DNA of 64,000 nt from Cryptomeria japonica (GCF_030272615.1 NC_081406.1:242599218-242663217); one strand, 5' to 3'; counted from the stretch's first letter, positions 46,001 through 58,009 are shown. Numbers and translations: made by a program. Notes: a model not told the origin generated them from the sequence alone.

Positions 46001-47191
46001 CATGGGGATCTTGATGAGGAGATATATATGGAGCATCCATAGGGTTTCATCCAGGATTATTCATTGGTTTGTTGATTAAGGAAATCTCTTTATGTCCTTA
46101 AGCATGCCCCTAGGGTTTGGTACACCAAGATGAATTCCTTCCTTCTCTCAGCAGGGTTCACTAGGTGTCATTTTGATCCAAATGTCTACATTTTGCGATA
46201 GGATGATTCACATTTGATACTTGTGCTCTATGTTGATGATTTGATCATTATAGGGAGCACCACATCCATCATTAGCAGTGTCAAATATGCCTTGCATGAT
46301 AGATTTTCTATGACTGACTTGGGTCTTTTGCACTACTTTCTCGGGATAGAGATTTCACAATCACCTTCCGGGATTACACTTTCGCAGCCTAAGTATTCTC
46401 TTGATCTACTTGCACACTTTCATATGGCTGATTGTAAGCTTGCATCGACTCCCTTTCTTTCAGGATTCAAGCTTGAGGCTAAGTGCTCTTCTCCACCAGT
46501 TGATGCCACATTATATCATCAGCTTGTGGGTAGTCTCATCTACTTGACTCACACACGCCCTGACATTTCATTTGTGGTTGGCATGGTTTCCCACTTCATG
46601 CAAGAACCACATGAGCTTTATTAGAAAGCCGCCAAACTCATCCTACACTACATCCAATGTACACATCAGTATGGGATTCACTATACAGCAGGCACAAGAC
46701 TTTTCTTGGTTGGTTACACAGACTCTGATTGGGCTGGCGATCTTGATGATCGTAAGTCTACTTTAGGTTAGAGCTTCCACCTTGGTTCAGGCCCCATTTG
46801 TTGGTAGAGCAAGAAGCAACATGTTATTGCTCTCTCTTCGATTGAGGTATCGTATCGATGGGCTGTTAATGCAACGACTGAGACTATTTGGCTTCAACAT
46901 ATTCTGACAGAGTTTGGGTTCTCCACTCCATGACTGACAGTTCTGCATTGTGACAATCATAGTGCTATTGCAATCTCGAATAACCTGGTTCAGCATCAAC
47001 GGGCCAAACACATCAAGATTCATATGCACTACATCCAAGAGCTGATTCTGGAGTAGGTCATTGATTTGCAGTATTGTCCTACAACGAAGCAGGTTGCAAA
47101 CATATTCGCCAAACCCTTCATTGAGAGTAAGTTCCAGCAGTTGTGAGCTCTCTTGGGGGTGCAGGATGTTTCATTAAGGGGGGTCAGCTGA
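43082..47191 (+). pseudogene. Copia II gag-pol polyprotein
   Basis: Gag at 43130-43700 (FPPLTPHNYASWKNKAW). A one-base frameshift near 43685 leads to the knuckle CAYCKKYGHDEHRC (43918) and protease WILDSGASYHMGSTKEQF (44117). Integrase has WYERFGHLNYRYL (44518), ILRTDNGKEY (44890) and GVAEHKNRTL (45001). RT: KARL-equivalent KAQLVAKGFSQVPSVDYTET (45840), a one-base loss near 45965, SLYVLKHAPRVWY (46087) and an intact LVLYVDDLIIIGS box (46225). RNase H: TDSDWAGDLDDRKS and LHCDNHSAI. Nonsense sites: TAG in Q/W contexts (44967, 46038, 46199, 46621, 46806, 47054) and TGA in Arg contexts (45312, 45546, 46074, 46930, 47143). Confidence 0.93.
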
Positions 47192-47446
47192 CTTTTCCTT
47201 CCTCTCTTATGGGGGGGACTTTTTCCTCTTTGAGGTTTTGTCCTTCTTCTTTGAGAGTCTTTTGTACATTCATCTCTCTTTTGGGGGGAGTTTTTTCCCA
47301 CTAGGTTTTCTCCCTTTCTTGGTTTGTGAGAGATTGCATTATATAGGTTTGATTGCATTTGCATATTGTACATGGGTACCTATCATGGCCTAGTAGCCGG
47401 GACCCATATTGCATTGTTGACTTGAGTCTTCATTCCCCTAAGTTGC

Positions 47447-47459
47447 ACTTAAGGGGGGG
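47447..47459 (+). other. Copia II polypurine tract
   Basis: ACTTAAGGGGGGG directly precedes the 3' LTR start TGTTGGTGTA. Confidence 0.9.
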
Positions 47460-47935
47460 TGTTGGTGTATTTATTTATTCTTATAGGATATAATTACACT
47501 TTACTTAAGTTAACTTAGGATAATGCATCTCATCGTAGTTTGGATATGAGACACTTAGGGAAGTGTGCACATAGGGATGATGCTTGTAGGAGAAATTCCA
47601 CTTTTTGTGGTCTTATCTTGCTATTACATTCCACATTCAGTGGGTGATCCACTTCTTGTGGAATATTATATTATTTCTCCTACGTACCCCTACTTTTTCT
47701 TACCTACCTAACCCTACTTTTTCTTACCTACCCTTGTTTCTCATTGAGCCACATGTCATGATTGTGTGCTCACATATCCATTTGGCCTTGCCTATATAAG
47801 CAGGCCCATATTCATTGTATTCGTTAATCCAGTTGATCATTTGCATATTGATGAGAATATAGTTTGTTCTTGTCAAACTATTGTCTCTCTTTTGTGTGCT
47901 TTTCATTGTGCCCTTGATCTTGGCAAAATCTCACA
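47460..47935 (+). repeat. Copia II 3' LTR
   Basis: TGTTGGTGTA...AATCTCACA, collinear with the 5' LTR. It has an internal duplication of the CCCTACTTTTTCTTACCTAC block near 47690-47730. TATA box CTATATAAG at 47792-47800. Confidence 0.95.
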
Positions 47936-47952
47936 ATGCCAAAGGGGGAGAT
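47936..47952 (+). other. Copia II duplication ATGCC (right copy) and copia I polypurine tract
   Basis: ATGCC at 47936-47940 matches 41241-41245. The following AAAGGGGGAGAT is the polypurine tract of copia I, immediately before its 3' LTR at 47953. Confidence 0.9.
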
Positions 47953-49130
47953 TGTTGGCAATAAGCTAAAATTGCTTATGTGTTGTCATTGATGTCAACA
48001 CTGTGCTCTGGTTGGATATGGTTCTTTCCCGGTTGGTTACTGCTATCCCGGTTGGACTTGGTTATCCATGATTCTAATCCGATATGATCAAATTGGTTGT
48101 TTTGGTTTTGGATGGTTATTCAAGTTGGTTATATGCTTGTCACATTCAGTTGGTTCATGATTTGGTGCTCTGGAAGCTATCGCTTATGTTTTGGATTACT
48201 GGTTGGTATTTCCTGGTACCGATTGGTGATATTCAATGATTTGGTTAACTGATTTTGGTTCATCTTATAGAAATGGTTCCAAACATGTTGAAGGCATTCT
48301 TGATCATGTCCTAATTGTATGGTGGCTTCGCATTGGCTGGCGTGATGATTTGGTGGTCCTATTTGGATCTGGTTGGTTATTTTGTGTTATTGCACTGAGG
48401 GTTTCTATCGGTTGGTGAAACGTACTGATATAGGTCTTAGCGGAATTTTCACTGGATATAATTGATTGGGAATTTGAATTAGGTCCATGCTGTGTAATAG
48501 AAAACATAATATTGGTCCGGTGGTATCATGTGATGTAATTTTTGTAATTATGGTTTATGAGTTTAGGGTTTAGCCAACCTTGTTATTCAAGGTTCATGAT
48601 TTGTATTTATAGGCGACTAATTCATGTAATTTGGATAGGATGATATCGGTATGGTTATGTCTGTATTATCAGAGAGAGGTTTATTTGTGAATAAGATATA
48701 TCATTCAGTGAAGGTTTGAGAAGGTTTTAGTATTGTAGGGCAGACATCTGTGCTTAACCGGAATTGTATCAAGCATTAGGGGATGCTACTTTCACAGTGC
48801 ATTTTCTTCGGATTGTAGATATAAGTCAGTGAGACTTGTTTTTGTGATGAGCAATGAGCTCTAGGTGGTTAGCCTGATTGCGAATGCAATCCCCATTGTA
48901 ATTATTTCACATACTACTGCAAAAGTATTATTTGACTGTGGGTAGGGTTTCCCATCGTGGGTTTTCCCTTTACAGGGTTTTCCACATCAAAAATATTGGT
49001 GTTGTGTGTTCTGTGCTTTCATGCTTTATCTTTCATTGTGTTGTTTATATTATACTCTAGTAAATGGTTTATAATCTACATTATTTCCCCCCCCCCTCTC
49101 AGTTTTCTCCCGGTATAAGAGATTCTAACA
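47953..49130 (+). repeat. Copia I 3' LTR
   Basis: TGTTGGCAATAAGC...GATTCTAACA, collinear with 31731-32950, followed directly by AAGTC (49131-49135). Many transitions and a 14-bp deletion relative to the 5' copy. Confidence 0.93.
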
Positions 49131-49135
49131 AAGTC

Positions 49136-50097
49136 AAATCGAATTCTTTCTTTGACTTAGTCTTAAGTTAGTTATAGATTTCCTATTTTTGCTCATTGCA
49201 CCTCCCCCGTATATATGAGGTTGCTCTTTGTAATTAGCATCTTTATTTTATGCAACAAAACTTTGTCGAAGTGAAAAGCAAAGTGAGACTTTGTGTTCAT
49301 ATTGTGAATTTGCAAGCTTAATCAAAGAGAAGACAAGTTTGGCTTTCAAAATTTGTGTTGGAATCAATCTTGTGTATGATACAAATTTTCTTATGTCATT
49401 TATGTTATATGTTCTTATAAAATTTAAGTTGACCAATGTTATTTGTGTGAGATATCGAAGAATAATTTGAGTTCATATAAGTAAACTTTGTGTTATTTTG
49501 AGAATTTGAGAATGAGAACTTGGTGTGGGTAATAGTTTGAAGACTTTGAGTTTTTGCTTATTATCTACATTGTTCATTGCTAAGTTGTGTATGAATAGCA
49601 ACCTGAAGACTTTGTGCTTTAGTTGTTATTTTGAAAAATTGTTAGAAAAAGAGTCATTTGTAAAAGGTTGATAGGACATTAATTAAAAGAAGACTTTGAG
49701 ATTCATTATTACTTTCCCGTCCCATTAGTTATTTCAGAAAAGAGAAGAAATGGGAGGCTTTGCACTCTTACATAAACTTTTCTTCTTAATTAGCATAGAT
49801 ATTAGTACTACTGCAAATGAGAAAATGTTTTTAGTTATAAGGAAATAGATCCATTCTAGATAGAGAATTGAGAAAGTACTTACTCTAAAAAAGAGAGTAA
49901 AGTAATTGTATCATCCCGGATTAGTGTAAAGTTAGCAGGTAGATTAGTACTAAATAGTGTTTGCAGTAGAAAGGGGGAGCCTTACCTTATAAATAGGAGG
50001 GACCATATCTTGCCTTTTGAGAGATATTGTCTTGCATACTGTGGTGAAACCCACATTTTGTAAACCTCCCCGAGTTTACAAAATTTTCACCCAACAC
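49136..50097 (+). repeat. LTR-like tail of the host element interrupted by copia I
   Basis: Joined to about 31620-31725 this makes roughly 1 kb of non-coding sequence. It has a TATA-like GTATATATGAGG (49209-49220), repeated GACTTTG/ACTTTGTG words and an end in ...CACCCAACA. That layout is typical of an LTR, but I found no second copy in the window, so the call is tentative. No gene is visible here. Confidence 0.4.
50043..50091. repeat. 49-bp hairpin
   Basis: Inverted arms GGTGAAA/TTTCACC (50043-50049, 50085-50091) enclose perfect 11-bp arms ATTTTGTAAAC/GTTTACAAAAT (50055-50065, 50074-50084) around the loop CTCCCCGA. Confidence 0.8.
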
Positions 50098-50099
50098 AT

Positions 50100-51100
50100 T
50101 TTTAGATTGATCAGTTGAAGCCTTTGAATTGTTTAGATTAGGGATTTTAGGAATCCACTTCATGGGGGTGCAAGGCATATAATTACTTTCCAAACATGTC
50201 CTGCTGCCACATCTCAGACAATTTTTTTTCCTTTCCTCAATCTCAATATATTGAATCCACTCAAGCAGATTACTTCATTTCTTGAATGGCTAACTATCAA
50301 GTGACAGGTTCCATTGGGAGTCCCTCTAAACACATCGGGCAACTATGCCCCTAACTATCAAGTATAAGGGAGGCTAGCAGACAGATTAATTAAAAAACCT
50401 TCAATTCAAACTGGGTGGGAGAGAAATATAGTATGGAGAGGGGGTGAAGGATATAGATTGTTGCCCCACAACCATATGGATGGTTCTAAAAGATTTATGG
50501 GAAGGAAGTCGGGTGGGTGGCTAGGTTTGGGTGGGCCCATGTCTAGATTGGTGGACTAGCTATGTGTTAGCTATTCTCTTTCCCATTCCTAAGCCATATA
50601 ATATGAGATGACTAATGATTTGAGCTTGATTTTGGTTGGGAGGTTTCATATTAAGTAAGTTTAATTCACTCAAAATAGGTAGAATCTCCATTGCCCATAT
50701 TGATATCCATAGCATAGCCCAATTGATCTCCAATGAAATTTAGGCATTCTCTAGATAAATTTTCAAATAGGAGATTATATAATCTATCCCATTAAGGCTC
50801 TTCCACCATCTACGTTTCCTTGGGATTGAATTTGGGGACCTAGGCTTGTGTAAAGATAAAGCTCTTGCCTATGCACCAAGGGCCCTATTTCAACATTACA
50901 TCCCTATCTTCTTTGTTGTTGAAGTCGACAATGAAAAAATTCTTAGGCAAGAAGTAGGTAACAATAGACATCTTGCAATTTTCCTTGATCCATTGATGAA
51001 TCTTCGCTCTCCTGCGGGGTTTACCTAGAACCCTACCTATAATTGCAGTGTGTTGAAAAACCTTAATGTTTGAATCAACTTTGGCCTTGTTTGACACATC
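50100..51100 (-). pseudogene. L1-type LINE ORF1 fragment (DUF4283 to zinc-knuckle region)
   Basis: On the minus strand AIIGRVLGKPRRRAKIHQWI (51040) and VTYFLPKNFFIVDFNNKEDR (50950) followed by GPWCIGKSFIF match the DUF4283 pattern of plant L1 ORF1. TAG codons interrupt it, including one where GPWCIGKSFIFTQA expects W next. A Cys-rich segment with CLRCGSRTC lies near 50210. No endonuclease or RT follows, so it is a fragment. It is not part of the LINE at 4051-31079, which has its own ORF1. Confidence 0.65.
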
Positions 51101-51169
51101 CCTGTGCCCTTCTCTTTATGCATCCTACACCTTGCTCTTCTCCATGTTATTTAATATATCTTGTAAAAA

Positions 51170-51284
51170 AACGAGTGCAAGCAATCTCAATTGTTGATAT
51201 GGTAGAGAGTGACCCCATGAGGTTTGAACCTTGGTTGTTGGCACTATAGGCAAGAAGCCCCACCATTTCACCATAGGGTCTCCC
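51170..51284 (-). mobile_element. tRNA-derived SINE-like sequence
   Basis: On the minus strand the sequence starts GGGAGACCCT, has an A-box-like TGGTGAAATGG (51260-51273) and about 30 bases on a B-box-like GGTTCAAACCT (51220-51230), and ends near a T-run (51163-51170). The spacing fits a tRNA-type RNA polymerase III promoter, but there is no clover-leaf, so it is not a tRNA gene. Confidence 0.45.
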
Positions 51285-51289
51285 ATTTT

Positions 51290-54250
51290 CTATCCACAAT
51301 TTAATTAAATATTTTTATTTAATTAATTTCACCTTTTTATCCCTGTATTAAGTAAATAATTTTATAACTTAATTTATTTCCATCTATAATTAAATAATTT
51401 TCAAAAAACAAATTTAATTAGCTAACTATTTTTCAAAATTAAATAAATTCAAATAATTTATTTAATTTCTCACCTTGAATAAATAAAATTAACATTTTAT
51501 TTATTTTTTCTCCATGCATTTACACCTCACCTTATTGTTCCACCTTATCAATCCATGTGCATCATAGGTCCTATCCTCTCTTAACATTTCTCGACCATTG
51601 ATCTTGCCCATTGATCAAATGCATGTGAGGCATGTAAACAGGACCTCCACCCCCTCATTTCCCATCTAACACTTTTGAGTACTCACACTATAGTCAAATT
51701 ATCACTTGCATCTATCAAGCATCTATATTGTGCAATCATGTTTATGCTATTTTGAAGAGAAACCCACATACCAAGGCATTCAAGCAAATCTCAAGTAACA
51801 ATGGAGTATCCTAAGGTAAATTTGTGATGATATTATTATTTATCATTTTGATTTATGTATAGATCTTAGATTCTATTTTGTGTTTGTGTGGATTGTGAGT
51901 TTGGATCTTTCATTTTTTTCCATTATTTTGATTCACATTTTCATAGCATTCACACATTGTTACTTACAAAATCATATTATCCTAAAAAAAAATGAGCAAA
52001 AGAGAAATCATCTTCCAACAATGAAAAGGAAGGAGATTCAATGTTTTTTCTACACAAATTTGCTCAATTAGTAAACTTATCAAGAGTAGGTTGCTTGCCC
52101 AAACACTAGAAAGTAAAAGACCCACTTCCAATTTCTATATTCATTGTTTGGATGCTATCATCTTTTAGGGTTATGATAAGCACCTCGTTGGCTAATTTTT
52201 AAGGAAGATCCCTAGTAAAAGGAAACTCCCTCATTCCATGATCCTATTTTATTATTAGTGACCAACTTTGGATTCCCAAAAACTCGAAGTCTATGCTCAA
52301 CCATATTAGAGGTGAAAAGAAAAGATGATTTTGCACAACTAAAATAGGGGAAGGGTTGGAAAAAACAAGAAGGATTTGCGATTTATAAAAATCACAACAA
52401 TGATAAGGATTGAAGGCTTTCTTGTAGTAATGAAAAACATTGTTTGCAGTGCAAGATTGATTAACAATATTACTCAAAATCTCGAATTAAGGTTTTCAAG
52501 GTGAAAAAAGGTAGTGTTGAAATATGTTAGAGCTTGGTCTATTGGGAATGCCATGCTCAATGTCATCTTTGGCATGCTTGAAAGGTCCCATGTCCCCTAT
52601 TCCCTTACAATGCCATTGCTCTTTTCCTCTTCCATCTACTTCTTCTCCCTTCAAACTTATGGCTTTTTTTCTTACACACTCCATTTGATGATCTCTCATC
52701 ATGTTTTTTTTATTTAATAACCTATTATATGATGATTTCTATGAAGTATTAAATTATTATAGTTGCTTGGTAAAATGCAAATTAGGTCCCAACCTCCTTA
52801 ATATTATAACAAAAGGAAGTTACATAGAGTTTGTTAGGACAATACCTAAATGCCATTCTCAAGCAAAAGCCTTGGCAATGAAGGCTATAAGAAAATTGTC
52901 CCATCATTAACAACTCAAAGGCTGTCATGTCATTTTCTTACCACCAAATCTCAACATATAGACAATAATTTGTTTAGTTTTGTTAGATTTTTTATTGGAC
53001 ACCAATTTGCTAGGGTCACGTTGCTAGTTGTCCCCACATTCAATGCTAAAGGGGACAAATGAGAAACTTCATCTACTAAAAGAACCTTTGTTAATTTACT
53101 CATTGTAGATAAGGAAATAATTACACAAGTCTCCTATCACAATATGAAGGAGAAATAGTATTTTCCCCCAAAGTATTCTCACTTGACTTCCCAAGAGAAA
53201 GAGAGAGGCCCCTCCTCACAAGGAGGCTCTAAAGCTTCATTCACAACAAATATCATGTACAAACTAAATTATACTATAAAATTCTATAAATAAGCTCTAA
53301 TCATCGTGTATTACTAAATGTGTACTAGTCAATAGGTTAAGCACAATTGATGAGGATGATGGTATGTTTTTTTGATTATGATATCCACCAAGATTCAAAC
53401 TTTCAAAGACTTGATTGAGCCGAGTTTGACCTTTGAATAACTTTGATGAACAAAACCCTCCTACTTGTAACTTCCTCATCATAAGAACATTAAATGGATG
53501 AATAAATGGGATATTAGCATAAGAGATTGCCCAAATAACAATGGGGAAATAAAAAAAACATGTGGAAATGACAACTTGGGAGGAAAAAGGAATACTATAT
53601 TAAACATTTCAATCCCACACATGACTATATGCAAAAGAACTACATAGGAATGGAAATACAATGGAAAGCAAAAATGTTAATTGCTTGGATAAGAACTAGC
53701 TCACATCAATTTAGATGCAAAATTTAAAGATGGAAGCTACCTAAAGAGGAGTGGGCAGATAGATCATAGAAGACGTAGATTTTGCACTCAAGGAGTGGTG
53801 GAGAAAAAATTATATTACATCATGGAGTATTCAACCCACAAGGATATCCAAATCAACTATATTGAGACATTAAATGTAAACACCTTGCGTGATCTATTTG
53901 AAAGAGAAAAGATAAAAAGAGTTGCAGATTTCCTAATCAAGATATACAAGAGAAGATCCAAAATGCAAAAGAAAAAGGAGGTTTAGTAGGCACAATGTTT
54001 TGAGCTTTGCTTACTTTTCTTTGCTGGCTACCTTGTAAACATTATTAAAAACATTCATTCAGTTATGTTATACTCAAATTGTTTACAAAAGCAATGATAT
54101 CTATATCTAGGGGAAATAGATAACATAGTTCCAATAACTGTCACCTTATTGTCACGTTGACCCCCCAATAGCCGTCATAGTGAAACCATCATTAATAAAT
54201 TTGTTTTGCACCAATAGCTGATCATTTTTTATAATTTTTTGATCATAATT
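51290..54250. other. AT-rich spacer without a recognised gene
   Basis: ATTTAATTAA-rich low-complexity sequence at 51300-51500, then unique-looking AT-rich DNA. Short open frames (for example 53795-53986 on the plus strand, 63 codons, basic C-terminus) have no recognisable motif and I do not call them. Confidence 0.6.
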
Positions 54251-54254
54251 GGCC

Positions 54255-54308
54255 CATTTGTGCACCACTATTGGAACATTTGTGCACCACTATTGGGACA
54301 TTTGTCAA
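54255..54308. repeat. 22-bp tandem repeat, two full copies and a partial
   Basis: CATTTGTGCACCACTATTGG starts at 54255 and 54277. A third start, CATTTGTCAAC, is at 54299. Confidence 0.85.
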
Positions 54309-54969
54309 CAAGTACTAGAGATTTTGAGTTGATGCTTACTGGAACATCTTTAGCTAGGTATCAGGATTCAGACGACACTTTGAAATGTATATTGTTTGAC
54401 CTTTGTGCACATAACTGATTCCACAACGTGCATCATTACTACCTAAAAGCCAGATCAATAGCTATAAGCTGTTAAGTCGCATACGAAGACAACTAAAAAA
54501 AAATCAAAATCCAATGTACTGTTTAAGATCTTTGGGTGCGTGAAGTTAGTTATGACGACTAATGGTGCTCTTCCCAATATAATTTAAATATTTTTAAAAA
54601 AATCCTCTTCTATAAAGACACTAAACTTTCCTAAATGGAGAGAGAAGCACAACCGCAAGGTTAAAGTGGAAGGCACTGAACTTTTCTTCAAGGCGTGAGG
54701 TTCAATCTCAATTCTTAAAGTCATGGATAAAACCGAACTCTGAAAAAAAGGATAGATTTATCTGGTTTAAGTTGACTACCCTGACATTTATCCTTCCATT
54801 AGGGTTTTACCTGTTTGATTAGCACAACAAATATTTACGTGCATTTTGTAATTGTATTTTTTTACGCATTACTCTCTCAGACCGTGAATCTCAATGAATT
54901 TAACGATCTAGAGTTCAAACTAAGAAAGTCATGATTGGAAAGTCTATTTACAGAGCATGTAGGCACTCC

Positions 54970-55072
54970 ATGCCAGTGGATGACATGGAGAAGGAGAAAA
55001 TGAGATGTTCCAATAGAGGGTTTCTCGCTCTGTATATTTTCTGCAACTTGTATTGTCTCGTTACAGTTGAAG
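54970..55072 (+). CDS. Possible host first exon encoding a signal-peptide-like N-terminus
   Basis: ATG 54970 (or the in-frame ATG 54985) opens a reading with a short charged start (MEKEKMRCSNR), a hydrophobic stretch (GFLALYIFCNLYCLVTVEG) and then an excellent 5' splice site, AAG followed by GTAAGT at 55073. This is the layout of a secreted-protein first exon. I could not identify a second exon or a family, and a chance match is possible. It is the only place outside retroelements where I see a gene-like start. Confidence 0.3.
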
Positions 55073-55079
55073 GTAAGTC

Positions 55080-57228
55080 TTTTTTCGCTACAGTTAGTTG
55101 ATCCTTTTAAGTTTTTTTTTTTCAATTGTGAAAGGGCTTGAGTATTTTATGTTATGAACACCATGTGTAGTAATTGGATTTAGTATAGATTGCCTAACAT
55201 CGTTGCTTTGTTCAAAATCTCGTAGTCTTAAATTACTACAATATAAGAATTCTTCTACTCCTCTTTCTTGAGCCTTGCACATGAGGTCAAAGTCGAGAGG
55301 TACAAAATTTGTTTAAATATTGTAAAGAATTAAAATATATCCTTACCGTCAACTTTCATATGGAGCATCTCATTGGTTCAATTGGGCGTCTAGCTTGGCT
55401 GTGATCCAAAAGAACAACTTTTCTATTAGATTTTTAGTTTTTTGGTAAACTTTGAGCCGCGTGCCTTCATGGCGTCTGAAGATTCTTTCCATAAAAGTCA
55501 TTACACAAATAACATTTATCCTTATGTATACTGGTCTTAATTACAAGGTAAAGGGATCCACTGGCACACAAACAACTTCAAGCATTTGTTGCTAAGGAGT
55601 AGATTTGCGAATTTAATTCTCCCTTTTGGGCTTTAGCTTCTTTCCCCATTGCCAAGCTTTTGGAGCATGTAATACCTTGTTCTACATATAACAATGGGAA
55701 CTTAACATCAAAATATAGAGGTCTAATTACCAATTATGAACTCTATATACTGTTTAACGGCCGGGAACAACTTTTCCTCTTTAATTGCTATCTCCAATTG
55801 TTGGTTATGCTGGCTTTGGCAAAGTGTTAGGTTGGTAGGGGATCTGAAAACTGCCAAGGATAGTCCTCTAGCAGTTCTTCATTTAAAGATTTCACACACT
55901 AGCTCAAACAAATTCTCCAGAACAAAATAATAAGTTAAACGTTTGAACAACAAAATATCTACTCTTTCCGTAGGAACATTATAGCAATATTCAGATCTGA
56001 AAAAACTAAGAACAGTATCAAAATCAAGCACACAAGACTGAAAAACAAGGACTACTCTGGAGAAACCCTGAATGGTAAAAACTCCAACGAGTGAGCTGCT
56101 CCAGTTCTTCAATCACCATAAATCAGTCAATTACATGTATGAAAGTCTCTCCAGGACAACAAAAGTGCTCATGGCTTTATACAACTGAGCTCCACATACA
56201 TTCAATGCTTGCAACTCCATTAAAACCCAGCTCTAAAGTCTACTGTTCAGAAAAACTGTACAAAACATGAAGGATGAGCATAATGCCGGCCTTTGCAACT
56301 TGTTTCTCACTTTCTATTATACCTCTAATGCTTCGTAAATGCTGTTTTCCACTTGACAGTTGTGGAGAAAGAGAAAAGACATCATTTTTGGCTGTTACAC
56401 CATGTTCACAAGACAAAATAGCAGAACCACCATTTTTTGACAGACAATGGATGGGGGATACATAATTGCTGGGGTGAAAATGAATTCACTGGAGTGAAAA
56501 TAAAACTACTGGGCTGGAAATTAAATTACCACCTGTTGAAAATTGGCAGTTGCAAAAACATTGGGGCTGTTACAAAATCAACCCTCCTACAACTGATGGT
56601 TTCTTTGACAACTCCAGAATACAGAATTTTTCCATTTGCTCCTCTATTTTCTGACTTCTCTGAGATGTTATAGACTACATCAAGGTCATCTTCAGCATTG
56701 TGACTTGAAGATTGGCTTCATAACTTATTATGGTTAGGAAAATATGAGTTTTGCAGCTTTGATCGAAAGTGACAACTTTGGCTGCTCAAACAACTGCAAT
56801 GATCTGATATGTAGATCACACCTGTAAGATACCTTCTTTCTTATATACCAAAATTACACATCAGAGTACCCTGTGACTGACTGAACTCTAACATAATACA
56901 ATACTACAGATGCTTGTTTATTGAGTTTAACAGTGATTACAATGAAAATTGAGATATATCAGAATGGGAAGTAATGCAAAAACTTATAGAACTAATCAAC
57001 AGCAGGACTTACAATAATCTTATTCTCAGATTAATATCAAATCAGAGATGACTTGAAGTTCAGAATACAATGCCCACAGATAATATTGGAGTTCACAACA
57101 TAAATAGCATCAGCATATCAAATTAATACACGCCATTATTACTGCTCACAAACAATTTGTTATTGGATAACAATCTGATACACTAGCAGTTTATCAGTCA
57201 AATCAATATATTTAATGTTATACTCAGA
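55080..57228. other. Spacer without a recognised gene
   Basis: AT-rich unique-looking DNA. No motif-bearing frame on either strand; if 54970-55072 is an exon, this could be intron or downstream gene. Confidence 0.5.
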
Positions 57229-57259
57229 TCATATTAACTGCATTAAGCTTACTTGAGAG

Positions 57260-57475
57260 ATTGCTGACCTTACTGAGCAAAACGATCTCCAGAAGTCCCA
57301 GATCGAATGTTTTCTTTTTGAGGTGCGATAGGGACTCTGGTATGCAGGTGGAACCCTAGTATTAGGTGCAGCCTGTGGACAGTGATATAGGTGCCTTGGA
57401 CTGGCGCCAAACTCTTGAAAGATGCCCTCCAACTGCGGCAGCGTACCTTCTGTCAAGTCTGACAATTAGATTCTT
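57260..57475 (-). other. Short protein-like open segment, unassigned
   Basis: On the minus strand LTEGTLPQLEGIFQEFGASP, then APNTRVPPAYQSPYRTSKRK and IWDFWRSFC, ends near a splice-donor-like CAGTAAGG. Two other frames are also open here, so the coding call is weak. Confidence 0.2.
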
Positions 57476-57551
57476 ATCTTTGTGTCCACAATTTGAATCC
57501 TTGCAGTATATCCTTTCTTCCTTCGATAATAAATTCTTATGGAGAGGTGAA

Positions 57552-57891
57552 TGTTTACCGCTATATCTGGTAATTAAATAAGTAATAATATAGATGACAA
57601 TGCACACCAAACATAGGAGTAAAATATATCTTTATTCGCACATGAAATTATTACAGATAAGACTAGAGATGGTCGGCCAAGGATTACAATTGATCCGACT
57701 CTCTCATACTATCTTCCTTGGTGGTACACAACATATTTAAACTCGACGGTTGCCAAGGGAAAACAACCGTCAACCAACCAATGCTTATAACTACCCGAGA
57801 GTGATAACCCACTTAATACAAACAATTAATACATTGGCAGATAACCAATATTAACGAACATAATAGTAGGCGTTTTATGCCAACTACATCA
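57552..57891 (-). repeat. LTR of a minus-strand element, with adjoining polypurine tract
   Basis: On the minus strand CTTTTGGGGGGA (57892-57903) directly precedes TGATGTAGTTGGC (57891 downward). The unit ends GGTAAACA at 57552. This looks like a polypurine tract followed by a 3' LTR of about 340 bp. I find no matching 5' LTR to the right, so it is a remnant. Confidence 0.5.
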
Positions 57892-58009
57892 TCCCCCCAA
57901 AAGAAAAAAGTTGTCTTCCATATGACAAGTATAGATCAAGTAATATTTAGGAAAACTAATGACAAGAGTGTAGATAATGACTTATGCTCGACAACCCCAA
58001 CTTGTAGTG

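Larger units (their letters stand above)
41246..47935 (+). mobile_element. Ty1/copia retrotransposon II, full length, decayed
   Basis: LTRs 41246-41697 and 47460-47935, an exact initiator-tRNA primer site, a polypurine tract, a perfect 5-bp duplication and the standard copia domain order. The LTRs differ at about 25 of roughly 452 positions (mostly transitions) plus a 24-bp duplication in the 3' LTR (near 47702-47730), by hand count. It is inserted in the 3' untranslated region of copia I. Confidence 0.95.
31731..49130 (+). mobile_element. Ty1/copia retrotransposon I, containing two later insertions
   Basis: Bounded by LTRs 31731-32950 and 47953-49130 and by perfect AAGTC duplications. Internal order is gag, zinc knuckle, protease, integrase, RT, RNase H, as in Ty1/copia. 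The coding end is cut at 37180-37200 by a minus-strand gypsy and resumes at 40909 (FEYLGDQLGVTTPPTET then stop). The 3' untranslated region is split by copia II; it rejoins at CAATGCC followed by AAAGGGGGAGA just before the 3' LTR. LTRs differ at about 28 of the first 245 aligned positions plus a 14-bp gap, by hand count. Confidence 0.92.

Noticed and set aside
51170..51284. tRNA gene
   Set aside because: A/B-box-like words are present, but acceptor and anticodon stems do not form.
53795..53986. 63-codon plus-strand frame as a gene
   Set aside because: No motif, no splice or promoter context, length within chance in AT-rich DNA.
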